Source: an uncultured bacterium
GTDB taxonomy: Bacteria; Cyanobacteriota; Vampirovibrionia; Gastranaerophilales; Gastranaerophilaceae
Assembly (NCBI GenBank): GCA_905216055.1
Contig: CAJMSH010000007.1
Coordinates: forward strand, 66,351-130,350
Direction: 5' to 3'
Length of the DNA: 64,000 nt
Part shown: piece by piece, positions 53,034 to 62,417 of the stretch
How the letters are laid out: each line of letters opens with the position of its first letter
Position numbering within the stretch: position 1 is the first letter of the stretch
Made by a program: the position numbers and the translations under genes
Notes under the pieces: generated by a model
Databases searched by the model: none
Told to the model about the DNA's origin: nothing
Seen by the model: only the letters and a program-made list of their open reading frames with translations

Positions 53034-53768
53034 TTATTTACAAATTTTCAAATGTGAACCTAAATGTTTACGTTCTGATATTTTATCAAGTCTGTTTTTT
53101 ATAAATTCAGCATTATTAGAAAACGGTTCTTGGGATAAAAATTTTCTGTAATATCTTTGGGCATCACATTTTTTGCCAAGTTTATCAAAGCATACTCCTA
53201 TACCTGCGTATGCTTTATGATAAGTCGGGTTGTGTTTTAATATATCTCTTAGAATTGATGAAGCTTCTTTATATTTGCCGAGTTTCATTAAGAGTGTTGA
53301 TTTATGGTCGTATGCTTGTATAAATTCAGGAGAATTTTCGATTAATTTTTGATAAATCATTAAGGCAAGGTCATATTCTTCACATAATTCATGGGCTACA
53401 CCAAGTTGGAGAATGGCTTCCGGGTTATCGGGATTTATTTGAATTGCTTGAATAAAGTTTTTTATTGCTCCGCAGGGAGAGCCTTCAAGAAGATGACATA
53501 ACCCGAGTTCAAAATAGATTTCATAACTTTCTGGGTTTAATTCTGAGGCTGTTGTTAAGTATCTTATTGCTTTTGCGTATTGTTTTAAATATTTGTAACA
53601 AATTCCAAGCCCGTAGTAACTTTCTATATTTTGTCTGTCTATTAAGATAGCGTTTAAGTAATTGGAAACTGCTTCTTTATACATTTTTTCACGGCGAAAA
53701 GCATCTGCTTTTTCACAGAAATCAGTTTCGGGCTTGTGTTGTTGTACTTTATGTATTGTGGAGCTCAA
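53034..53768 (-). CDS. Cytoplasmic TPR protein
   Basis: A 244-residue protein with about six tetratricopeptide repeats, such as YLNAILIDRQNIESYYGLGICYKYLK and FIQAIQINPDNPEAILQLGVAHEL-type units. It has no signal peptide, unlike the TPR protein at 18897. TPRs bind other proteins; the partner is unknown. The start is a TTG at 53768 with AGAGG nine bases upstream. It diverges from the secreted paralogue pair. Confidence 0.82.
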   Translation of the reverse strand: MSSTIHKVQQHKPETDFCEKADAFRREKMYKEAVSNYLNAILIDRQNIESYYGLGICYKYLKQYAKAIRYLTTASELNPESYEIYFELGLCHLLEGSPCGAIKNFIQAIQINPDNPEAILQLGVAHELCEEYDLALMIYQKLIENSPEFIQAYDHKSTLLMKLGKYKEASSILRDILKHNPTYHKAYAGIGVCFDKLGKKCDAQRYYRKFLSQEPFSNNAEFIKNRLDKISERKHLGSHLKICK

Positions 53769-53850
53769 AGTTATATTCCTCTTTCTTTATTTATGATAGT
53801 TTTTTTTTCTGAGTTGAAGAACAATCGTTTGATGTATAGTTTATCAATCG

Positions 53851-53880
53851 TTGGATTTATTATTTTTCTTGTGCTATAAA
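53851..53880 (+). promoter_or_regulatory. Promoter before the secreted paralogue pair
   Basis: TTGGAT (53851-53856) and TATAAA (53875-53880) are 18 bases apart; the -10 box ends six bases before the ATG at 53887. Confidence 0.5.
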
Positions 53881-53886
53881 TTTGTT

Positions 53887-54705
53887 ATGAAAAAGTATTT
53901 GGTATTGGTTTTAATTTTGGGTTGTGTGTATCTCCCTGTCCGAGCTGATGAGGTTTCGCTTGATAATGTGGAAGCTCAAAAAATTCAGTTGCCGAAAGCG
54001 AATATTAATACTAAGCAATCTCTTGTTGTTAATGACCAAGAGGTTTTGCAAGAATTGATTAAAAGGCAGAAAGACAAGGATGTTGAAGATATTGAAAATC
54101 TTTGGAAGGGAACTGTTGAAAATAATCAGGTTATCGGTTTTGCATTGAAAAAGCTTGCGACACCGGAAAGTCAGAGAAGGATTCATTCTTCTCTTATGGC
54201 AAAAACTTTGTCAGCAGTTGTTGCGGGAGCTTCTCTTGCCCCGTCATTACTTGGTGCTGATTATTTTACACAATCATCTGCTTTTGCTGCAGGAAGGCTT
54301 GCGCAAAATTTGATTAACCGTAAAAATATTCCGACAGAAATTCCTTTAACTGATACCGAATTGATTGAACTTGCAGGATTGGTTGAAAATTTGCAGGATA
54401 AAATTATTACAGCTTATTATAATTATAAAAGTTCACTTTCTCAGTTGAAGGAAACAAGACAGCGTTTGCTTTTATATAATAAAAATTACGCAAAAGCTCT
54501 TGATGAAGAAGATTTGCTCGAAATTTCCATATCTTCTTCGCTTTACGACAATATGAGGGTGGAAGAATTTTATTATATGGAATGTGCTAAAAAATATCAC
54601 CTTGAGCTTCAAAGGCTTGCAGGGAAAAAAGTCGTTGATAATTTGAATTTGTATCAGTTTAATTTTAATTCAACATTGGTTGGAGAAAAGGCGGTGCAAA
54701 AATGA
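53887..54705 (+). CDS. Secreted coiled-coil protein (paralogue 1)
   Basis: A 272-residue protein with a signal peptide (MKKYLVLVLILGCVYLPVRA). The mature part is largely helical. A central Ala/Gly-rich hydrophobic stretch (LSAVVAGASLAPSLLGADYF) is flanked by helices with NLWKG..FALKKLATPE and NLQDKIITAYYNYKSSLSQL. It shares these blocks in order with the next gene. The long helices recall half of a TolC-like hairpin, but the match is not strong. The start at 53887 is set by the signal peptide; its overlap with the next gene is ATGA. Confidence 0.65.
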   Translation: MKKYLVLVLILGCVYLPVRADEVSLDNVEAQKIQLPKANINTKQSLVVNDQEVLQELIKRQKDKDVEDIENLWKGTVENNQVIGFALKKLATPESQRRIHSSLMAKTLSAVVAGASLAPSLLGADYFTQSSAFAAGRLAQNLINRKNIPTEIPLTDTELIELAGLVENLQDKIITAYYNYKSSLSQLKETRQRLLLYNKNYAKALDEEDLLEISISSSLYDNMRVEEFYYMECAKKYHLELQRLAGKKVVDNLNLYQFNFNSTLVGEKAVQK

Positions 54706-55595
54706 AGAAATTTTTGATACTTGCATTAGCCTTAAATTTGGCATTGCCTTCTCTTTCAATAACATTAGATGATTTAAAAATCCCAAAACCGCCTGCATAT
54801 AGAACAGGTCTTTCTGATACTCCTGAAAAAGAATATACGGAGGCAAAAGCTGCTGAAGAAGATAAAGTTCATCAAACTTACGTAAAAAAAGATGCAGAAC
54901 AATTTGATTCAAGAGATTTGACCTTTGCGGATTTAAGTATTAAACAAATTTCTAAAGAAGTTGCGGCTGATTTGGAATTGGATCAGGAAGATATGGTCGG
55001 AGATTTAACGGTTTTGTGGCAAGGTGCTGCAACTCAAAGTGATACAATTAATTTTGCTTTGTACAAACTTGCAAATCCTGATGAAGATAAGCCTGATGAA
55101 AAGTCTGTAAAAAAAGTTTTGACAACAATCGCAAGTATGTCAACACTTGTCGGTGCAAGTATGGGAAATCCTATTCTTGCAACAGGTTCAATTTTAGGCG
55201 GGAATGTTCTTGGAATCATGTCACAGGATACAAAAGCTCTTAACTATAAATATACAAAAGTTACTGATGCGGATATGATTATTCTTGTTCGTAAGATAGA
55301 AGATTTGCAGCAAAAAACAGTGGATTTGTATTACAACTACATGACTGCCAGAAAAAGATTAAAGCTTATTGAAAGTATTGCTGAGGCAAGAAAGAAAAAT
55401 TATGAGCTTGCTCAGGATTTGTCGCGAGAAGTTATTTTGATAACTGATGCTTATTACAGAACTTCTTTGGATAACTTAATGAAGGCAAAATCAGATTATT
55501 ATGCAAAACGTGCTGCTCTTGAACAATTCGTCGGAAGCGATGTCTTTTCACAATTTGAACAGGATTTAAAAAAGAGAGAAGAAAAAGATAAATGA
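54702..55595 (+). CDS. Secreted coiled-coil protein (paralogue 2)
   Basis: A 297-residue protein with a signal peptide (MKKFLILALALNLALPSLS). The blocks VLWQG..FALYKLANPD, an Ala/Gly/Ser-rich hydrophobic patch (MSTLVGASMGNPILATGSILGG), and DLQQKTVDLYYNYMTARKRL match paralogue 1 in the same order. The function is unknown; secreted helical partners that form a complex in the envelope are likely. It overlaps both its neighbours by four bases, so the three-gene unit with lplA is translationally coupled. Confidence 0.65.
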   Translation: MKKFLILALALNLALPSLSITLDDLKIPKPPAYRTGLSDTPEKEYTEAKAAEEDKVHQTYVKKDAEQFDSRDLTFADLSIKQISKEVAADLELDQEDMVGDLTVLWQGAATQSDTINFALYKLANPDEDKPDEKSVKKVLTTIASMSTLVGASMGNPILATGSILGGNVLGIMSQDTKALNYKYTKVTDADMIILVRKIEDLQQKTVDLYYNYMTARKRLKLIESIAEARKKNYELAQDLSREVILITDAYYRTSLDNLMKAKSDYYAKRAALEQFVGSDVFSQFEQDLKKREEKDK

Positions 55596-56245
55596 AGTTT
55601 ATCCCTTACCAAGTAAATACAGGTGAAAAAAATATGCAAATCGATAGTGATTTGCTTGAAAATGCCATAAAAACACAGGAAAAAGAACCTATATTCAGAC
55701 TTTATGGCTGGAATCCGCCTTGTGTTTCTCTCGGTCGTAATCAAAAAAGCGATTTTATTGATGAAAATTTTTTAAAAGAAAATAATATTGATATAGTTCG
55801 GCGTTTGACAGGCGGACGTGCACTTTTGCATGATAATGAGATTACATATAGCTTTGTATGTCCTGTATCAATTTTAGAAAATGGTGATAATGTCGTAAAA
55901 TCATATAAAGAAATCTCTCAAATATTGATTAAGGCATTTGAAAAAATTGGAATTGAACTCGATTTTGGTGGGGTTAAGAAAGCTCAAAAACACCCTGATT
56001 ATTGTATGTTGGTTTCAACAGGTGCTGATTTGTGTTACCAAAATAAAAAGCTTATCGGTTCTGCTCAATTTCGAAAAGAAAATTATATTCTTCAACACGG
56101 CTCTATATTATATGATTATGATGTAAATTTGCTTGAAAAAGTATTTAATGAAAAGGTTGATACATCTTCAATTACCTCTATCAAAGAAGTAAATCCTGAT
56201 ATTAAAAAAGAAGATATTATTGAATTGTTAAGTAATGTAAAATAG
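55592..56245 (+). CDS. lplA: Lipoate-protein ligase A family protein
   Basis: A 217-residue BPL/LplA-fold enzyme. NPPCVSLGRNQ and RRLTGGRALLHDNEITYSF carry the lipoyl-AMP loop, and KLIGSAQFRKENYILQHGSIL contains the catalytic Lys. It either activates and attaches free lipoate or moves octanoyl groups (LipM-like); the lack of a Cys in the LipM position could not be judged surely. With LipA the cell would have both routes. It ends an operon with two secreted paralogues, an unexpected grouping. Confidence 0.85.
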   Translation: MKFIPYQVNTGEKNMQIDSDLLENAIKTQEKEPIFRLYGWNPPCVSLGRNQKSDFIDENFLKENNIDIVRRLTGGRALLHDNEITYSFVCPVSILENGDNVVKSYKEISQILIKAFEKIGIELDFGGVKKAQKHPDYCMLVSTGADLCYQNKKLIGSAQFRKENYILQHGSILYDYDVNLLEKVFNEKVDTSSITSIKEVNPDIKKEDIIELLSNVK

Positions 56246-56369
56246 ACAAAATCCTTTATCTATGAGTGTTTTGCTGATTTTTGAAAAATTTTAAATAAAA
56301 TAAAGCAATTTTTATAACTAAATTTTGTTTATATAAATACGGGGATTAAAAACTCAGGGGATTTAGGAA

Positions 56370-57782
56370 ATGTTAAATTTTGGATTATCAAATTTAAATT
56401 TATCAAGTATAGTTGGACCTCAAAGTCTTATTCTTACACATCAACAAAACCCATTATTAATTGGCGAAATGAGTCCTATGTTTCCTACTAACAATCAAGG
56501 TCTTCAAGAAGCTGCTGAGTGGGGTGCTTTATTGATGGATAAACAAAAATTGACAAATCAAGTAGGATACCTTGCAGGATTTGATTCTCAAATTAAATCA
56601 ATTTTAAAATCAGATAAACTTGATGAATCTCAAAAACAAAGATTGCAAGATGTTCTTGATCAAGTTAAAGCATTAAAAGAAAAAGCTCAAAAAATGCTTG
56701 CAAAACAAGATCTTAAATCTGAAGAAATTGAAGCTCTTTTAGGTGAAATTGAAGAATTAAAAGAAAATGCTTCAGAAGTAGCTAAAGAAGTTTTGGAAGA
56801 AGTCCAAGCTGCTGCAGAAGAAGCAGAAGCAGATGGTGCCGGTGATGCAGATGATGCAGATGGCACAGATGACGCAGATGGCGCAGATGGCGCAGATGGT
56901 GCAGATGATGCAGATGATGATACAGCTGATGCTAAAGATCCAGACAAATCTGCAGATGAAGCTGTTGCAGCAGAATTTGATAAAAAACAAAAAGAAAAAG
57001 AGAATGAAGCAGCAGAGATTTGTCAAAATATTTATAGCGGTTCTATTGGTGATACTTGGGGTACAAATTATGACACAATCAAAAAAGGTACAGAAAAAAT
57101 TACAAAAGACAATGTAACAACAGTTTTGAATATGTGGACATCTCAATATAAACAAAATACAAATGATGTAAACTTAATTGAAACATTATTTGATGAAGAA
57201 AGTTTGTGGAATCCAGGTTTAGCTGATAAAAACCCTGAACCTGGTCATAAAGTCAATACAGTTGAAGCAAACTTGGACATTATTTGGAACATTATAGTTG
57301 CACTTGATGAACGAGCTCAAGAATTGGGTATCAAAAATAAAATTGCAGGTTTATTTGCAGTTTGTTACGATGAACTTGATGATTTTAATGTAGATCAAGA
57401 TGCTGTTATCAACTCTGTTACAAAAATTACTGAAGCTGTTACAAAGGCAGAAGCTCAACAAACCAAAAAAGATATGGCAACTGCAAAAGAAAATAAAGTA
57501 AAAGCAGATGCTGCAAAGAAAAAGGCTGACAAAGCTAAAGCAGATGCTAAAAAAGCTCAAGAACAAAAAAATGAGTTCAGAAATGATATGAGAGAAATTT
57601 TAGGTGATGATAAAGCTGAAATTTCTGAAAATGTTAAATATGAAAACAAAAAATTTGTTATAAGAATCAATGGTAAAAATTATTATGGTAAAGATTATGC
57701 TGAATTAGCAAACGCTCTTGAAAAAGATGGTCTTGATCCGGCTCAATATTTAAAACAAAGATCATTAAATGCAGTTGCTTAA
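56370..57782 (+). CDS. Large helical protein with Asp/Ala-rich repeat region, unknown function
   Basis: A 470-residue protein with no signal peptide that I do not recognise. Residues 60-150 form coiled-coil-like helices rich in Lys and Glu. Residues 154-192 are an acidic tract built of GADGAD and DDAD units, encoded by nine-base repeats of the type GCAGATGGC. Residues 370-405 are an Ala/Lys coiled coil (KKKADKAKADAKKAQ). The ends are globular. It resembles neither a pilin nor a known toxin. An AGGAAA site precedes the ATG and a strong terminator follows. Confidence 0.6.
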   Translation: MLNFGLSNLNLSSIVGPQSLILTHQQNPLLIGEMSPMFPTNNQGLQEAAEWGALLMDKQKLTNQVGYLAGFDSQIKSILKSDKLDESQKQRLQDVLDQVKALKEKAQKMLAKQDLKSEEIEALLGEIEELKENASEVAKEVLEEVQAAAEEAEADGAGDADDADGTDDADGADGADGADDADDDTADAKDPDKSADEAVAAEFDKKQKEKENEAAEICQNIYSGSIGDTWGTNYDTIKKGTEKITKDNVTTVLNMWTSQYKQNTNDVNLIETLFDEESLWNPGLADKNPEPGHKVNTVEANLDIIWNIIVALDERAQELGIKNKIAGLFAVCYDELDDFNVDQDAVINSVTKITEAVTKAEAQQTKKDMATAKENKVKADAAKKKADKAKADAKKAQEQKNEFRNDMREILGDDKAEISENVKYENKKFVIRINGKNYYGKDYAELANALEKDGLDPAQYLKQRSLNAVA

Positions 57783-57861
57783 TAAAAGATATATATTATT
57801 AATGATTCCTCATATTTGGTAGAAAATGTAGAAAGAAACTAGTAGGTTAAGTGTGAATTTT

Positions 57862-57888
57862 GTCCCCAAAGAAGGGGACTTTTTTTTA
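57862..57888 (+). terminator. Intrinsic terminator
   Basis: GTCCCC and GGGGAC pair around a six-base loop and are followed by nine T. Confidence 0.9.
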
Positions 57889-57903
57889 TATTAATTTTGT
57901 TTT

Positions 57904-58560
57904 TTATTGTTCGAGATAAATTTTTGCAATTTGGATATCATTTTGGGTTGTAATTTTTATATTCTTGTAGCTTCCATTTATAATATAGACGGTTTGTCCC
58001 AACTGTTCAAGCATTCCTGCATCGTCTGTAAAATTTTGTCCGTATAGTTTTTGGTGGGCATTTTTTATTAAGTTGTATTCAAAGGCCTGAGGTGTTTGGG
58101 TGTTATAGAGTTTTGCTCTGTCTATTGTTTTTATTATTTTGCCGTCTGAAACTTCTTTTATTGTATCAATTGTTTTTGTCGCAACAGTTAAAGCTTTTTT
58201 TGTTATAACTTCTTCAATTGCCAAGTTTATTATGTCAGTTGTAATCATTGGTCTTGCTCCGTCATGGATTAGTACATAATCGCATTCTGAGGCTTGAAGT
58301 CCGTTAAAAACGGAGTCCTGACGAGTTGATCCGCCTTCAATGATTTTTACTTTCGGACTGTTTTTGAATATTGCTTTTAATTCATCCATTATAGAAATGT
58401 TTGCACATATTATAATTTTATCAACTTCTGATTTTTCGAATGCTTCAACTGTATATTTTATTACTTCTTTATTGTTAATTTTCTCCAAGAGTTTGTTCTT
58501 GTTCCCGAAACGCGATGATGTCCCGCCGGCAGGAATTATTGCGTTTACTTTGAAATTCAT
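57904..58560 (-). CDS. ispD: 2-C-methyl-D-erythritol 4-phosphate cytidylyltransferase
   Basis: A 218-residue nucleotidyltransferase of the non-mevalonate isoprenoid pathway. AIIPAGGTSSRFGNKNKLLEKI is the CTP-binding loop, GGSTRQDSVFNGL and VLIHDGARPMI the further signatures, and TPQAFEYNLIKNAH closes the site. Length is typical. An AAGGAG site precedes the ATG. It follows thiL with five bases between, in one minus-strand operon. Confidence 0.95.
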   Translation of the reverse strand: MNFKVNAIIPAGGTSSRFGNKNKLLEKINNKEVIKYTVEAFEKSEVDKIIICANISIMDELKAIFKNSPKVKIIEGGSTRQDSVFNGLQASECDYVLIHDGARPMITTDIINLAIEEVITKKALTVATKTIDTIKEVSDGKIIKTIDRAKLYNTQTPQAFEYNLIKNAHQKLYGQNFTDDAGMLEQLGQTVYIINGSYKNIKITTQNDIQIAKIYLEQ

Positions 58561-58565
58561 GTGTT

Positions 58566-59453
58566 TTACTCCTTAAAATGTTTGTATAATTTCTCGTCTA
58601 TGTCAGTGTAAACTTTTCCGTCAATAATCAAACCTGTATTGCCGTTTTTTACCTCTCCTATTATCGTATAAGCATCAAGTTTTTTCAACAAGTGCTCGGA
58701 AACTGCTGCTACAAGCTGATAATCTTCTCCGCCATACAAGACAGTTTCCATATCAACCTGAGGAGCATGCGGAATTTTTGAACTGTCTATTATTAGAGTT
58801 ACTTTGCTTGCTTGTGCGATTTGCATAAGTGCATCTGCAAGCCCGTCTGATGTGTCCATCATTGCGTAATCCTCAGTTGAATTTTCGGCTATTTGACGTG
58901 AAAATTCTTCTTGCGCAACAGGCATGAGGTGTTTTTTTATAAAATATTCAGGTTCGGTTTTGTTGTTTAATAAAAGATTTAGCCCGTAAGCGCTTGAACC
59001 ATGTTCGCCTGATACTATTATTTTATAATTTTCTTTCGCATTTGAACGTGATGATATTTTTCTGCCTTTCGTTTTGCCTATTGCTGTTGCAGAAATATAT
59101 ATTTTGTCACTGCCTGTTAAATCCCCGCCAACAATTTTTATATCTTTTGAGGCATCTTTTACACCTTCATAAAATTCTTTTACAAATTCTTCGTCAACAG
59201 AATTTGGCAATGATAGAGAAATTGTCATATACATAGGCTTTGCACCTGATGCACATACATCGCTGATATTTACCATTGCTGTTTTGTAACCTAATTGAAA
59301 CGGTGTGATAAATTCGCGTTTAAAATGTATATCTTCAACTAAGCTGTCTTGTGTTATAACAATTCCCAAATCTTTAAGATAGGCGCAATCATCTCCTATG
59401 TATTCGGAATTTAGTGTTGTTTTAATTATTTGTATAAGTGATTTTTCGTTCAT
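58566..59453 (-). CDS. thiL: Thiamine-monophosphate kinase
   Basis: A 295-residue ATP-dependent kinase that makes thiamine diphosphate. GDDCAYLKD, TQDSLVEDIHF and NISDVCASGAKPMYMTISLSL are the conserved N-terminal blocks, GGDLTGSD the metal/phosphate site, and MDTSDGLADAL and YGGEDYQLVA the C-terminal ones. Length is slightly below the usual 320. Its start overlaps the stop of the GGDEF gene by one base. Confidence 0.92.
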   Translation of the reverse strand: MNEKSLIQIIKTTLNSEYIGDDCAYLKDLGIVITQDSLVEDIHFKREFITPFQLGYKTAMVNISDVCASGAKPMYMTISLSLPNSVDEEFVKEFYEGVKDASKDIKIVGGDLTGSDKIYISATAIGKTKGRKISSRSNAKENYKIIVSGEHGSSAYGLNLLLNNKTEPEYFIKKHLMPVAQEEFSRQIAENSTEDYAMMDTSDGLADALMQIAQASKVTLIIDSSKIPHAPQVDMETVLYGGEDYQLVAAVSEHLLKKLDAYTIIGEVKNGNTGLIIDGKVYTDIDEKLYKHFKE

Positions 59454-61348
59454 TATATGTCGTGGTCAATAAGTGAAATAAATTCTTGTACCAAAGCGGA
59501 ATTCCATTTTTTGCCTGAATCTTTTTTGATTATTTCAATTGCCTGCTTCGGTGTCAATTCAGCTCTGTAAGTTCTTGGTTCTGTTAGTGCAAAATAGGCA
59601 TCAACAATAAGTATAATTTGTGATGTCATCGGAATTTCTTCCCCTGAAATTTTTGATGGGTAACCGCTTCCGTCCCAGTTTTCGTGGTGGTGTTCGATTA
59701 TCGGAAGAATATCTTGAATATAGCTTATCGGCTGTAAAATTTCTCTTGCGGCAATAAGCGGATGTTCTTTTATATGATTTCTTTCTTCTTCTGTCAGAGG
59801 AGTCGTTTTTTGTAAAAGTTCAACAGGAAGCATCAAGTTGCCGATATCGTATAAAAGCATTGCAATTCTTAATTTGTCGATATCGTCTTTGGATAAGTCA
59901 AATCTTTTGGCAAGACTTACGGCAAGTAAAACTTTTGATTTCATTACACCTGTGTGATGCAAAGGATTGTAAGTTTGAGTTAGCATATCTGCTACTGTGT
60001 ATAGAGCTTCTTTGTGGACTTCGTTTTTCGGAACTTGTAATTTTTCTTTAAGCTTATCTGACAATTCTTTGTCGAGCGGAATATTATGTTTGGATAAAAT
60101 ATCCATAAATGTATTAACTGCGATTTCTTGCCAGCTTGTTTCCGTAATAGGTTTGGCCAGTGTAACTTGGTTTCTGCCGTTTCTTTTTGATTGATACATA
60201 GCTTGATCGGTCAAGTCTAAAATATCTTCAATATTATCTGAATGTTCAAGAAATGTTGCAACCCCGATACTTGCCGTAATATGGCCGATAGTATCAAGTT
60301 TTTCTTCTTCTAATGCTTTTCTGATTCTTTCTGCGGCAATCATTGCACCTTTTGAGTCAACTCCCGGAAGAATTACGTTAAATTCTTCTCCGCCCATTCT
60401 CGCTGCCGTATCGATTGAACGAGCATTCCTTTTCAAAACATTTGCAACCGTTTTTATTGCCAAATCACCGTATGCGTGTCCGTATTTGTCGTTTATTTGT
60501 TTTAAATGATCCAAATCCAAACCTATTATGCTAAATGATTGATTTTGGCGAAGTGCACGGGTTACTTCTTTTTTCAGATATTCTTCGAAATATCTTCTGT
60601 TATAAAGCCCTGTGAGGCTGTCTGTTACGGCTTGGGCTTTGACTTCTTCAAACAAATCTGCGATAGTTATTGCCATCTCAATTTGTTGGGCAAAGATTGT
60701 TAAAAATTCTGTTTCACCTGTAGTTAATTCTCGTCTTGATGAAAATACGTTAAACCATCCGTAATGTACATTTCTGGAATACAGAGGTACTGTAATAATT
60801 GATTTACTTGCGCTTCCGTCAATTATTTCATCTATTATGTCGTCAGAAACATCAGGTGCTACTGATTTAAGAGTTCCCCCAATATCAAGGGTAAGCATAA
60901 TTTTTCTTTCAGAAGCGGCTTTTGCATATATGCTTTCATTATTATAAACAAGTTTGCGAGCTTGTATAGGTGTTTTTATAAGTTTATCAACTCTTTTTAT
61001 AGACGGGTCATTTGATTGGGCGAGAACTGTCAAAAAAGTCCCTCGTTCATCTTCGCATTTTTTAATTATGTTGCAGTGAAGGTAACCGAGTTCTCCCTGA
61101 ATATTATTTACAATAGTTTCAAGAACGCTTTGTAACGGACGGGAAGCATTCATCATATCCCAAATATGTTGTAATGTAAGCATTCTTTTATTTGCGATAT
61201 TTAATTCTCTTGTACGTTCCTCAATTTCTTTTTCCAGTTGAAGATTGCGTTCATATATTTCAAGATAATCCTGTTTACCGTTATAAACAGCATTTTCTAC
61301 TTCAGAGACTTTTCTGTATATATCTTTTAAATTATCGAAAAAACTCAT
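59453..61348 (-). CDS. GAF-GGDEF-HD-GYP protein with degenerate HD motif
   Basis: A 631-residue cyclic-di-GMP protein. Order: coiled coil (residues 15-60), GAF domain (about 70-230), GGDEF domain with active GGEEF at 319-323 and an RSID inhibitory I-site at 310-313, then HD-GYP. In the last, HHENWDGSGYP is present (554-564), but the HD pair of HDIGK reads YDIGN (500-501). The cyclase should be active and the phosphodiesterase probably not. The ATG at 61348 is chosen since TATAAT ends six bases before it. Confidence 0.9.
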   Translation of the reverse strand: MSFFDNLKDIYRKVSEVENAVYNGKQDYLEIYERNLQLEKEIEERTRELNIANKRMLTLQHIWDMMNASRPLQSVLETIVNNIQGELGYLHCNIIKKCEDERGTFLTVLAQSNDPSIKRVDKLIKTPIQARKLVYNNESIYAKAASERKIMLTLDIGGTLKSVAPDVSDDIIDEIIDGSASKSIITVPLYSRNVHYGWFNVFSSRRELTTGETEFLTIFAQQIEMAITIADLFEEVKAQAVTDSLTGLYNRRYFEEYLKKEVTRALRQNQSFSIIGLDLDHLKQINDKYGHAYGDLAIKTVANVLKRNARSIDTAARMGGEEFNVILPGVDSKGAMIAAERIRKALEEEKLDTIGHITASIGVATFLEHSDNIEDILDLTDQAMYQSKRNGRNQVTLAKPITETSWQEIAVNTFMDILSKHNIPLDKELSDKLKEKLQVPKNEVHKEALYTVADMLTQTYNPLHHTGVMKSKVLLAVSLAKRFDLSKDDIDKLRIAMLLYDIGNLMLPVELLQKTTPLTEEERNHIKEHPLIAAREILQPISYIQDILPIIEHHHENWDGSGYPSKISGEEIPMTSQIILIVDAYFALTEPRTYRAELTPKQAIEIIKKDSGKKWNSALVQEFISLIDHDI

Positions 61349-61354
61349 ATCTTT

Positions 61355-61382
61355 ATTATACACTATGTTTTGAGTTTTGTAA
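61355..61382 (-). promoter_or_regulatory. Promoter of the GGDEF/HD-GYP gene
   Basis: On the minus strand TTACAA (61377-61382) and TATAAT (61355-61360) are 16 bases apart. The promoter lies inside the end of the GT9 gene. Confidence 0.5.
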
Positions 61383-62417
61383 TACGTTGTTTACAATATT
61401 TATAATTTCTTCAGGTCGCGGATAATTTACGCATTGTTCTGCGTCCTCTCCTTTAAGCGGACATTTTCTTGTGTGACAAGGCTGACATTTTAATTTCCCG
61501 TTTATTGCAAAATACTTTTTGTCATCTCCGAAAGGTCCGTAAGATGTTGGTGGTGTACAGCAAAATATTGAGATAACAGCAGGAATTTCTGTCGCTCTTG
61601 CAACGTGTGCGCTGCCTGAATCCGGAGCCATAACAAGTGTTGCGCGTGAGAAAATTTCTATTAAATCTTTAATTGTTGTTTGACCTGCAAGATTAATAAA
61701 ATTATCGCCGCCTATATATTTTATTAAATCATTGTCACCTTTTGTCCCTGTAAAAACTAGAGAACATTTATCTTTTATTGCATTGACAACAGCTTTCCAA
61801 TTATCTTTGTTCCAATGTTTTAGTCTCCAAGTAGTTGCAGGACAAATTACAACCATTGGTTTGGATTTGTCGAGATTTTTCAATAATATATTTACTTTAG
61901 CTTTTGTTTCTTCACTTGTTTTCGGAAGCGTAAATTTTACTTTATCAGTTCCTTTTAGCCCAAGATATTTTGCATATTGCATGTGTTGAAAAACTGCATG
62001 AGTCGTCCAATTAGGATTTGGAGCCGGATCAATTCGTTCATCTCCGCCAAGGTATGAAAATTCACGTCCGTATTTATAGCAAATTTTTCTTTTAGCTCCG
62101 CATAGTCTCATCCATAGCATACTTTTGAACATCATTTGAGTATCGATTGCAATATCAAAATGTTCAGCTCTCAAGCTTTTTAATATTTTTAAAAATTCAA
62201 AAAAGTTTTTTATTGAAAAACCGTCTTTTTTCCATTTTTGAATAGGGATTAAAACAGCATTTTTCACAGCAGGATTATTTTTTACAATATCTATACCTTT
62301 TTCTGATACAAGCCAAGTAACCTCATATCCGTTATCTTTAAGTACGTTAGCAAGTGGAATGTTAAATATAACATCTCCTAATGATGATAGTCTGACTAAC
62401 ATTATTTTTTTTGTCAT
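61356..62417 (-). CDS. Glycosyltransferase family 9 (heptosyltransferase-like)
   Basis: A 353-residue GT-B glycosyltransferase. MLVRLSSLGDVIFNIPLANVL is the N-terminal family signature, CPATTWRLKHW and MAPDSGSAHVARA the C-terminal donor-site blocks. A Cys-rich C-terminus (CQPCHTRKCPLKGEDAEQC) is common in this group. In Gram-negatives GT9 adds heptose to the lipopolysaccharide core; here it implies an outer-membrane glycolipid, but the donor is unproven. It starts one base after the ROK gene. Confidence 0.88.
   Translation of the reverse strand: MTKKIMLVRLSSLGDVIFNIPLANVLKDNGYEVTWLVSEKGIDIVKNNPAVKNAVLIPIQKWKKDGFSIKNFFEFLKILKSLRAEHFDIAIDTQMMFKSMLWMRLCGAKRKICYKYGREFSYLGGDERIDPAPNPNWTTHAVFQHMQYAKYLGLKGTDKVKFTLPKTSEETKAKVNILLKNLDKSKPMVVICPATTWRLKHWNKDNWKAVVNAIKDKCSLVFTGTKGDNDLIKYIGGDNFINLAGQTTIKDLIEIFSRATLVMAPDSGSAHVARATEIPAVISIFCCTPPTSYGPFGDDKKYFAINGKLKCQPCHTRKCPLKGEDAEQCVNYPRPEEIINIVNNVLQNSKHSV

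Noticed and set aside
56687..57155. Minus frames opposite the Asp/Ala tract
   Set aside because: They are Ser/Ala- or Ile/Cys-only low-complexity mirrors of the repeat and not plausible proteins.
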